A stretch of DNA of 64,000 nt from Paroedura picta (taxonomy: Eukaryota > Chordata > Lepidosauria > Squamata > Gekkonidae), in assembly GCF_049243985.1 (NCBI RefSeq), contig NC_135372.1, positions 93,363,318 through 93,427,317 on the forward strand, given 5' to 3'. A program made the translations under genes and the position numbers. Position 1 is the first letter of the stretch; each line of letters begins with the position of its first letter. A model generated the notes under the pieces. It worked only from the letters and a program-made list of their open reading frames with translations, was not told the origin of the DNA and searched no databases. Below are positions 25,801 to 37,800 of this stretch, in pieces.

Positions 25801-28800
25801 CATTGCCTGAGAATTCATAAAATTTACATACATACATACAAGACTCAGGGTTAACATTAACTGTTTCTAGATTCTCTGGCAAAGTAGAGAGGATATATAG
25901 CAAAGTATGTAGAACAGCAATTTCACATTTAAAACCATTTGCATTCTTGGATGATCTCAGCAATTTGTTGTTCCTCACCCTTCCCCTTAGTCTGCTCTAT
26001 AGTTTGACATGATAGTTCTTCAGATTTATCACAGGTTTTGTACCCCCAAAAGGATCAGCTCCATGAGCAAAATCCCCTGCTGCACAGCATCCTTTTCTAT
26101 GACAGTGGCATTTTGCTTCTACTGTAGCCTGTTGCTATCCAGAATTCAGCGAAATAAATTAATGTGGCAACAGATTTCTTTGCATCTCTAGAACTATTTC
26201 CCCACCTTCTGAATAAGTCTGTGTGCATGCATGCTAGTATGAATGAATGTTTGCATGAGTGTTTTTGTCTCCATCCCTGCAGTTTCTTTCAGTTACAGTT
26301 CTCTTGTGCTTCTTTGTGCTTTCTCATCTGTCATCTTACTCTACTAGAGTCCAGTAGACCAGCTGGATTCTAAATTTGTTCTAGACTCGAAATTTGGTTA
26401 CCCACTTGCACCTTACTCTACTGTCTCTCATTTCCTAGTCTGTTCCCATTGGCTGTCTTGTCTTTCTGATGGAATGTTCTGTACGCCTTGTGGTTAGCAA
26501 GGAGGTCTGAAGAGAAAATGGGAGAGATAATAAGGAAGGAAATGAATGCACATTGAGATAATCCAAATGACTCTATACTTCTGCTAATTTTGCTTAGAAA
26601 GGAAATCAGGGGCTCTGTTCCCCTGATCTTAAGCTGAACCAACTATACAAATTTTACTTTCATTAAGCTCTCAGCTCTGTTTTCAAGGATAGAAATACGG
26701 AGGTGGGTTCATGCAAACATGCAGCTGAGCCATGGAATCTGTGCCACATGTTGGAATTGTTATTGTGTCTTCTGTATCATGTTTGTTTATTTAATAAAAC
26801 AAACACAATTCTGTATAATGCAAGGGTGGAATCAGTGCTTGGCTCATCCTTCATTGCATGGGTCTTGATTTTAACAAGTGCAAGAGGGTACCTCATTTGT
26901 TTCTCCAACAGCACTGAAGAGGTTGTTCTGGGCAATGCAGATGTAATTTTAGAGCTTCCGGATGTGTGAACATTTCCTCAGAAAGACAGCTGATTAGACT
27001 GAACTAGATCTGGAGTACAAAAGCAGTTATGGCCAGTAGAGTAAGCAAATCAGAAGCCTGCGAAAGTACTATTTGCTGTATACTACAGAAATCCTGTAAC
27101 AGGAGATTTCCTGGAAATTGACTGCAGTGGCTTTTTTGACATGTCTTCATTTCTTACTATGTTCTTCATTCTGAAGTATCTCTGTTTGTTCTCTCTCTTC
27201 TGCATGATCCACCCCTCCCCTCCCCAGACTCTAACAGAGCGTATGAGGAGCTCCTTAGCTGGTGTCAAACTAACACAACAAATTACCCTGACATCAAAGT
27301 AGTGGACTTCACACATTCCTGGAAGAGTGGCCTGGCCCTCTGTGCCCTTATTCATCACTTTAGACCTGATCTTCTGTGAGTATCCATTGTGGGGGAATTG
27401 GGACTGGAGATTGGAGAATGATGAACAGGGGAGGAGATTGTTTTAAAATAGATCCGGAAAATCAGGCAGAAGTTGTAGGTAGCTTCATTAATGGTCCAAA
27501 GCGAAATCCGTAAACAAACATTGCCTAATGCATTTTATTAGGATAAACGGAAAATAAAATGCTCTGCAAGCTTTCAAATTCTCTCAAACCCTTAATAATA
27601 GTAGAACAGGAAAGAAATGCTGAGGGTCATTCCGCACCAGGATCCATGTAGCAAATTGTTTGCTGAACGGAAAATCGCCATTTTAAATAGTGGAATTCGT
27701 CGTTATGCATACCTGCCTTTGTAGTGGAATCCAGTTGTGTTTCTATCGTTTCCCACAGGGTTCCGGTCTCGGCAAAAATCGCTAGAAAGGAAGCGCTATT
27801 GCTGAGCTGTGTCCCGCCCCTGGCCGTCAAGCAGCCAATGGGCAGCCGTTAGCATGCTCCCAAACAGCCCCTTTCCCTTTAAGGAAGGTTTAAAAAACAC
27901 ACACACACACACGTTGCAACGAATATGCGTTGATTTGTTGCAACGGAGAGACCCATCCAGCTAGCAGGTGATGTTTGAGCTGCCATTTCATCGTTGCCAC
28001 GCTCCCCCCGAGTGAAAAAAAAAAAATCTCCCCCCCCCTCACGGGCGCGATTTTCGGCCGAAAACACTGTGAAAAATAAAGGGAAAATAAACCAGCAAAC
28101 GGGCCTCTATGATGCTTGTGCTTGGTGACTTTAAACAGAGGGACTGCAGCCGGGGAAGCCTCCCTGGGTAAATGAAGGCTTGCCGGTGTGTTGATCTTCG
28201 CTCGCTCGGAGAAAAAAAAATGGCGATCGCTTCGCCGGAAGATCAGAGGAGAGAGCCAGGGGGAGGGACTTTGTAGAAACCGCAACAATGGTAACGCACA
28301 GAACTTTCCCACTAGTGTTGCAGATTGGTTGCAGGAGTGTAGTGCTTATCGGAGGGTGAATCCACTTTTTGGGATTTCCCTGAAAGCGCTACAACGAAGC
28401 GCTTTTTGCGGATCAGTTTCAGGAGTGTTGCAGATTGTCAACGACGTTGTGCATAACGGCAAAACTGTAGCGATTTCAATTAGTAACCATTGTGCTATTT
28501 TGGACGGATGCGGAACGGCCCTGAGAGTTGTGGTTGAGTCACCTTGAACACAAGGTTGTTTGTCACAAGCTAATGCTCTTGTACTTCAAACAATGGTCAG
28601 TTCTTTATTGTTTTACTGTTGAGCATTGCCATATCCTATGACAGACATCTTCAGGGTGATTTAACTATGGAGTATATTTTTTTAAAATGTGTTGAGCGTA
28701 GGAATAAAAATCCCCAAACAAACAACTTCCTTAGTGAAACATAAGCTTTCAGTGGCTCCTGATTTTTTAAAAAATCTCTAGGTATCATTTCTGCCATTCA

Positions 28801-31800
28801 CTCTGACTTGCAATTTCCATCTTCAGAGATTTCAACTCACTTGTTGAGAATGATCCTATTGGGAACAACCAGATAGCCCTAGACGTGGCAGAGCAAGAGC
28901 TTGGGATCCCTCCAGTCCTTTCCAGTACTGAAATGGCTTCAATGTCTGAGCCTGACCGACTGGGCTTGATCACTTACCTAAGCCAGTTTTATGATGCCTT
29001 CAAGACCTCTCCAGGTAGAGATTCCTAAATAATCCAGTGATATGTGCTGCTATATCTTGGCATCAATGTTGAAGCTTGGCTTTCTGTTTACCATTTTGTG
29101 GTTGGGGTTGGTGATATGGGAAGGGACCAGCTCAGTGAGGGATAGATGAGAGGTAATATCTTGAATTCTATCTTTGGGGAAACCATGCTAGCTTGAACTG
29201 AGTATTGGGAAATTAGTAGTATCATTCAAAACACGGCAGACTGGGGTAGTTTCTTCCTTGGAACTCTATAGGAGCCTGCTTTAAGCTACTGTATCATGCA
29301 TACCATTTTTTTAAAGGTTGTTTCCTGACTTTTAGAGAGCTAGTTGGAAAAGTTTTGTGGCTTGATGCCACACAAAGCCTTGTCAAAGCCAAAGGTGGCA
29401 GCCTTCTTTAGCTTAAGCCTTTGCTAGGGAAAAATCTAAATTACATATATTAACACCAGTATGTCTCTTGATCATGCTTTGCATCTGATGAAGATTGTCT
29501 TCTTCCTTTGAGAAGAATGCACACAGCAGATTGGAACCTAAAAATGACCTAAGTCCTACAGAAATCCTACATTTGTTAAGACTAATAGGTGTTGGGGTGA
29601 GAACTGTTCCATGCTTCAGATGTCTTGTTTTGGTCAACTCACCATCCTTGCACACTCCCATTGAATGTAACTGAAACTCAACCCCTCCAAAATGGAGGTA
29701 CTGTGGCTGGGTAGGAAGAGACTCGATCAGGAAGCGTAATTGCCCACCCTGCCTGGGTGCAACTTACTGTCTCGCCCGAGCCCAAGAACATGGGTGTGAT
29801 TCTGGATGCTTCCTTATCAGTGAAGGCCCAGGTCATGAGAGTAGCCTGCCTGGCATTTTTCCATCTTCATCAAGCAGGACTACTAGTGCCCTTGGATCAC
29901 TTGGCCATAGTGATCCATGCAACAGTCACCTCCAGGATTGACTTCTGTAACTTGCTCTACACTGGCCTTTCCTCGTTCTTGACCTGGAAATTACACCTAG
30001 TGCAAAATGCCGCTGCTGGGATCCTCACAGGTACACCATGGAGGGCCCATATCCAGCCAGTCCGGAGGCATCTGCATTAGTTGCCCGTTGCAGCCCAGAT
30101 CAGGTTCTTTTCAGTCCTCCCCCCCCCCCCCCCGATGGAATGAGTTCCCAGGAGAGCTGAGGGCCCAGTCAGAGGTTTCCGAGTTCCGCGGGACCTGCAA
30201 GACAGAGCTCTACCACCAGGTCTTTGGGCAAGGCCAGGGCAATTCGACCTAGGACCCCCCCCTTGCCCAAATTAGCTAAAACATCTGCTATTCCCGGATT
30301 ACCATCTGTCATCTATCCCCTGAGGCAGGGGGTTTGGGGGAAGTTGCGGAGCAGAGAAGGAGGGAGGCTATTTTCGCCACCAGGGAGGGATAATTATTTT
30401 GTTGGGGTTTTATTGTGGGTTTTTAAATATGTAACTCACCGCAAGCCAGCTTGGCGGGCAGTGGCAGGCTATAAATCAAATAAATAATTAAGACAAACTG
30501 ATGAGAACATGGAGATTCTACAAAGAAAGATGTGATTAGCTGCTTTCTGCACCTCTTGCCCTATAAAGACATTTCTTGGCCACCTTCTCACTTTGAATAC
30601 AACACATGCAGCTTCCAAGGGGAAAATATTTATAATCCATAATTACCTCAGTCTCCTAGTATGCGCCAAAGCAGAATCATCTAACTTTTGCTTTTAAAGG
30701 CAAAGCTCTACATGTCCTAGCTACTAAAATTACAGAATATTCTACAAAGGAATCACTGTTCTTTAGCCAAAGGGCTTGTAGTGTACACTAGAGGAACAAT
30801 ATGGAAGCAGATGAAAGGTCAGGAGTGGACCAGCAGCCCATTGCTTTGGAATATGGGAGAGGGGATACAGATCCCAAGACTCTCAGTTCCTGTGGAAATG
30901 TGTTCAGTTATTTGGTGGTAATGGAGGAATTGCCACTGTCATGTTTATTTTCTATATGGAGATGGTGGGGAAGGTCAAATATATCTATCAAGTTAGCCTC
31001 TGTTCCAGAGAAGATTGTGTTCTCTTGCAGAATCAGAGGAGGAGGCTGCAAAACCTCTTTCACCACGTGGCAGCAAGGGAGCTATCCTCTTCCTCAGCAA
31101 GCTCCAGAAAAGTCTCTCTCTCTCACGTAAACGATCCCTGGTGAGTCTGTCTGCTCATGGACCACAGCTAGACCATGAAAGGCCATTCCGATGTCTTAAA
31201 CAGTTGTCTTCTGTAATGGCCAGCAGACCCTTGTCACCTGGGCCCAACTAGCAGATAGTCTGGGTGGGAGTGTCTGATTCTGTGAACTGCAAACTAGTCT
31301 TTTGTCTTATTGCTGATTCAGAGGCATAACATTTAATTGTAGGAGAACAACATGGTAGAGTCACAAACCAAGAAGACGAAGCAAGGCGCTAGGGTGAGTT
31401 ATCCTATCTCTGATTGTCACCTTGTATTAAGAGCGAATTTAGACAAGATCAATCCCTTCTTTAAAAAAAAGATCAATCATTAAGTTAGATGTTGAGATTT
31501 TAGAGATGTAACAGGATGGAACATGAAATGGAAGTGGAGGAAGAAAACTTCTGGTATACATATGCTTTTGGCCAAATTCCCTCATGGAGGGCATTGTTCT
31601 TATAGGGATTGAAATGATTAAGAAATTCCTACATTTAACACCTCTCTGCATCCTGGGAAATGACAGACAGTTGCATCCTTGGTGTGCACACAGAGAAGCT
31701 TCATGTGTAGAGGTTAGACCAGGCTTTCTCCACCAAGGTTTCATGACAGCCCTGGAAGGGTTTCCCGAATGGGTGGGAGTTAATTTTTTAAAAATATTTT

Positions 31801-34800
31801 TTTTAAGTAATCATTTATCAGGTGATATGACCATATATGGTCACATTGACCCATCACCCCCCTCCCAAAATGGCCAGTGATGGGCCTGGAAGGGGAGGGT
31901 GGGTACACAGCTATGCTGCCCAACAGTATTGTTCACAATCACAACACTCCTGGGGTTTCTCGAAGCCTGAAGAATGTTTCAGGGGTTTCTCAGTGGTAAA
32001 AAAGTTGAGAAAGGCTGGATTAGACAATATATGTACCTACAATTTATCTGCATGTGATTTCCATAATCTGGTAATTAGTGGAGGACTTGTTAGTGTGAAC
32101 AAACCAGTGATTTTCTTTTTTTGGGGAGGGGGGAAGCAATATATTGGATCTTGCTGTTGTTGAAAAAAAGAAACAAAGTATATTCAGGGTCGGAACAAAC
32201 ATTTTTAGTAGTTAGCCGTATGCTATTGACTGCATAAGCTGTGACCTTTATCCCATGACTGAAAAGCCAGTGCATAATGTTTATTGACTACAGCTGCCAC
32301 ATGACTCACAACTTAAAGAGGGTAGTTTAACTGCTGATCCTAAGAGTCAAACGGCATCAGGGAAATTTCTCATCCAGGAAATAACTCCCCTGCCTTCAGC
32401 ATTCCAATAGGTAACTCTGAATTTGTCCACAGCAAATGTGAATTCAACTGTTAATTATCAGGACCTACTGATTTCCTCCTCTCCAGAAAATTTCTTGCAT
32501 CAGAGAGCTGGGGGGGGGGGGTGCATCCTGGAGGCTAGTGCAAGCAGAGGCCTGCTTGTATACGTGCACTGAATAATTGTGTGAAAATGTTTGCTGCTAC
32601 TTGTGAAGTCTGACCATTTGCATGTATGCATGGGGAATACCAGAACTCCTGAGCACAAGATGCAGGACACTGGCTTTCTGGTTTATATTGCGCCCAGCTG
32701 AAACAGCTGTTAGGCAGGCCTATGTAGAAGAAGCTAGATGGAATGGGACAGTGAGTGACAATTTTATTGCACTCATCTGGTGCAAGAAACCTAGAATTTG
32801 ACTTTCTCACACATTGATTTCTCATCTGATAGGAAAGAACTTGCTGGATCCTTGAGCCACCGGCTAGCCCCTTTCTGAATAGGGTTGAACTAGTACTTGG
32901 AAGGCCCAGGTTCAAATGTCCACTCATGCCATGGAAGCTCACTGTGACCTTGAACCAGTCACACCTACTTCACAGGGTTGTTGTGGGGATAAAGTAGGGG
33001 ACAGGAGAATGATTTATTTATTTATTATATTTATATACCACCCTCCCCGGAGGCTCAGGGAGGATGTAAGCAGCTTTGGGTTTCCATTGGGAAGAAAGGA
33101 AGGGTATAAATGAATTAAGTAAATTTTACTGGGAGAGATTACCGGAATTTAATCTGTGGTGATGCCCGGTATATTTGGGTAGTTTAAGGTGGAGCTAGTT
33201 CATATGTTCAGATGGAAAGCTGTGTTGGTCTGAACCAAAGAACAAAGTTTGAGTCCAGTGGCAGCTTTAAGACCAACAAAGTTTAATTCTGGGTATTAAT
33301 GTTCATGTGCATTTGAAGAAGTATGCATGCACATGAAAGCTTATACCCAAAATTAAACTTTGTTGGTCTTAAAGCTGCCACTGGACTCAAACTTTGTTCT
33401 TTGGTTCATATGTGCTAGTGACAGAGAAGCCTAAGGGCCATTCCCAAGACATCCTTTTACGTTTCTGCCCTGGTCTTTTGACAGAGTCCCCCACTCTCTC
33501 CAGGGAGAAGCAGTGATGCCTGCTACTTCTGTGGTAAACACGTGTACATTGTAGAGCGAGTCAGTGCGGAGGGGCGTTTCTTCCATCGTGGTTGTTTCAA
33601 GTGTCACCACTGTGGAACGACGCTGCGGCTGGGTGACTATGTCTTCAACGAGGAGGACGGTGAGTAGAGAGACATGGTTGGAACTGAGAATTCCCACCAG
33701 AATAGTTTAGTCATCAATGCAAGCAGTTTCTCTTTTATTTGACTGGTGCTTTCCCCTCAAATTGTACATTTAACTTGGATGCTGCCCCCCCCCCCATCCC
33801 AGCCCCATTTTCTTTGAGCAGAAAGAGGAAAGGGGATGTGGGACCTGTTTGGGTGACAGAATACATGCTGGTAGCAGCAGCCTCCCTCCACTTGGCTATA
33901 GCCCTCTTGATTTATCCTTAGGTAATTTCTATTGTATGCTGCACTGTGCTGGCCCCACAAGTATGGCTGTACCTGTCAGGGGAATCACCAAGAAAGCAGC
34001 AAGCAAGGTAAGTGAGAGAAGATTGTTGCCCTTTTTAGGAATTAACAACAATCAGTGCTTCTTAAATAGGCCACTCCTATTCAGCTAATAATTAACCTGG
34101 TATCTCAGTCCAAGAGGCCATAGTACTTCCCAGCCATCCAGGGGTGTGCCTGCAACCTACCCGCTTACAGGACAAATTGCGTTATGTTTGGCTCTCTTAG
34201 GATTCTACCCAGCTCTACATTCCTTCAGGCAAAGACATGATGGACTTGGATGCTGAGGAGTCCAGATTAGAGACTGATGCATATCATCAAAGCCCAGATG
34301 ATCCTCTGCCAGCAGAGCAACCTGCAGAACTTCAATTATCAACCTGGGAAGATGCCAACCTATCCCCATCCAGAGAAAATGGAGGTGCCAGGACCACAAA
34401 CTCATCACAGTTTCCAGTTCACCAGCATTCTGTTGTGAGGGATGATGAGTCTGGAAGTCCTGCTTCTGAAGCCCACTTTATGCCACAACATGAGGATAAA
34501 GACATAAAGGAGAGCAGGGCCCATCCTAAGCATCTGGGACATGGCCTAAGAAACTGGACTTACAACCTGTCCCGTGAAGAGGCACTTGGGAACCTAGAAA
34601 TAGGAATGCAAGGAGCTCAAGTAGAGCCTGCAATTCCCAGAGATGGCCCCAAACAAGAAAAAGAGGAAAGTGAAGATTCCCAGAGGAGAAGGCGGATTTG
34701 CCTGTCTACCGAGGAAAAGCTTGAATTATCCAGACTGAGTCCAATTTCAGCCTCATTTAATTTTCCGGATATGAACCAGACTTGCACAGAAGACTCCAGC

Positions 34801-37800
34801 TTCAGCAAGGACTCAGGTGGTTATTTTTAAATATAGTCAGCCATATTTCAAGGACACAGGTCAGATAATTTTTTAAAAGGTAGGCGCATGAATGGAAACC
34901 TAGTAAACAGAATAAAATCGGCCTAGTTAATTGAAAATTGTGTTTCTCCAATGTCCTAATATTTACCTGAGTTTGCTCAGCTACCTCTTCAGCTCTTCGC
35001 TTGAGCACCTCTCACCAGGCACCGTTTGCATGTTGTATGCAGGTGGTGGTTGGGATGGATGTTGCAGCTGCAGACAAGAAGAATGAGGCATAGTGGGCTG
35101 CTTATGTTTCTACTTACTCTGCTCAGCTAGGATTTTTCCATTCGGTCATCTTAGATTCTGGTGTTGAATGTTCATTTTTGTCTGCTGCTGCTGCCTAAAT
35201 AGAAATATTTGTGGTTTCATCATTGTGGTCCAAAGAGAGAAGACCACGTCAGGAACTTGGGGTGGTTGTGAAATGCATTTCCAGCTTGCCTAGTCCAAAT
35301 AATTAAGGCTGCTTGCTGATGGCTTTTTCAAGTCACCTATTCTGTACTAGCTGATAGTAGGTAACCATCTCATGTTCCAATTTTGCATTTCACGTTAAGC
35401 TCTGCCCTTTTCCTAAATACTTGTCCTATTTTCCTTATTCTGCAAGCAAAATATGATAATCTGTGCAACTGCCATTTTATTTGTACAATCATCCCATCAT
35501 GAACAGTCTGAAGTAATTTGGCAGGTGTTACATCAACATTCAGATGCTCACATTTCACAGATATAAACTACATCAGGTGTTAGTAGTCAAATCCCTCCAC
35601 TGACTGAGGGACAATTTAGAGCCAGACAACCATTAACACCCAAAAAGACACAAAATAATGGATGTCAAACAGAGACAAGCCTGGACATGTAGTTTAGAAG
35701 TGTGAGAAAGCGTGGCTGGCTAGCTAATGACATCCTCCCCACTCTAGAGAGATGCATAATTTAGGACAATGGGTCTATGGATTAATCTCAGTACTCATTC
35801 TCACTTCCCTTTTCCCATTTACCCCAATTAAGCATCACTTAATTGCTATTTACCAAGCCTAGTAGCTTTTCCCACCTGGTACTCACGGTCATCAAGCACC
35901 ATTTACACCAAAAATCTCCTTCATGTCAAGCCATCAGGCTTCTCCCAGATCATTGTCCACTCTGGAAAACCAATCCAAGTTTTGTTTTGGAGGCCAATAC
36001 CTCAGTTTGACCTGGAGAGCATTTTGCCCAGTGAATGGTGGCCTCCTGCTCCATAGCTGTATGTGTTCTCGAACCCATACATCACACACCCAAATTTGTT
36101 TGGGTCTTCTTTTGTGCATGAAACACAGGTCATTTTATTGCTGCCTCCATGGACCTTCTTTGAAACTGATAATTATAGCCTTCCATGAAACTCCTTTCCT
36201 CCTAGATTTGGTTTTAGCTAGCTTTGTATGTGTTCTCTGTGTGTCTGTTTATGTGCTTTATTGTTTTACTTCTCTTTCCGGTTGAAAATCATTCTGAGAG
36301 TTCTCTTAAGTGAAAAATCTCTGTAAATATTGAAGAATCCCAGTTACCCCCTCTCACTTTGTCTCCTTGAAAGTTAATATCCACCAACCAATTAGGAGAC
36401 TACCTCTTTGGGTAATACAGGGACTCTGCTGAAAGCAGTGCTGGGTCCAAATGTTCAGTGGTACAGAAGTGACTCTGCCTTTACTAACGGTAGACACTTT
36501 GAACTCAACTGCATACAATTACAGCTACTTTGCTTCTTTGGATAGATTCTTTGGAGACTGAAAGTGACAGTGAAGAGGAGCAAGTGGAGGATGAAGACGA
36601 GGAGAGTCAAGATATTTGTGCAAAGACAGTGAGTCCATACATTTGTGCACCTTTGAATCCTCAGACAAAAGAGTGGACATGAATGGACAAAACAACCAAG
36701 GAAATTCTGTCTTCCCAAATCCTCCTTTTGTTAGGCTTTGATGAGCCTTAAGATGTCATCACAACTGCATTGATTTGATTTAGGACGTGGGAAAGGGCCA
36801 CACATAATGAGTCTCTGGAATTTCCCCAGGCAGGAAGTGAGCTGCAGGGAGCTCATGGGTCCTGGTGAATATCAGTGGACATTGTGCACTGTCAAGTGAT
36901 TAACAAGACTTTCACAAAGCACTATAGACAACCTACTTTGTTGTGGATGCTGTTTACACCGCAAATGCTGACTGGATAGTGAGTCAGTTCCTCAGGACTA
37001 TTTTATAGCTGAAAAGCAAGCCAGACCTAAGCCTCCCCCCTCAGTTACGCTTGCCTTCCTCCTCCTTTTTCCTAAGGATTTTGGATTGTCTTAAGTACCT
37101 TGGAATTTTTTGGGAGGGGGCTTGTAGTTAGTGGCTGTAAACTGATTAGGCCCCAACTGACTGTAGCTAGAGAGGGAATCAAAAACACTCTGGGTTGCTG
37201 CACAGAAATAAAACTATTCTTCAAAGCAGCTGCTTTAAAGATATCTGCCATTTAGGCTCTTCTTCCACATGGTGGGTTGTGGGAATTTTCCCCTCCTGTA
37301 TGATTCCTGTTCATGTATTGTGCTTTCAGTGTTCCTTGAGCATGATTGAGGAAGAAAAACACCCAACTTGGAAAAGGACATTGATGCGACGAGCCAAAGA
37401 GGCTGAGATGAAAAGATTTTGCAAAGCTCAGGTAATACATGTTCACTGCATTTAGAAAAGTGCTGATCATTAAACAGAATTATTCCATTCAGTTTTATCA
37501 TAGGTTGCCTACCATCTCTATCCTGTTAACATTCCATAAGTCTCCTTTCTCCTAATCCATGTAAGGAGATAAGGTGACATTTGAGTATTTGTCTCTCTTC
37601 ACTACAGTTCACAATTCTTTTCTGTTTGACCACTTTTGTCTCTTGGGCATTGCAGTCCATCCAGAGGCGACTAGAAGAAATTGAAGTAACTTTCCGAGAG
37701 CTGGAAAAATGGGGAATAACACTGGAGCGATCCCTTCGTGAAGGAGGTAAGTGTGGCAGGCTCTTCCAACAGGGATGAAATGAATACAGCATATGGAAGG

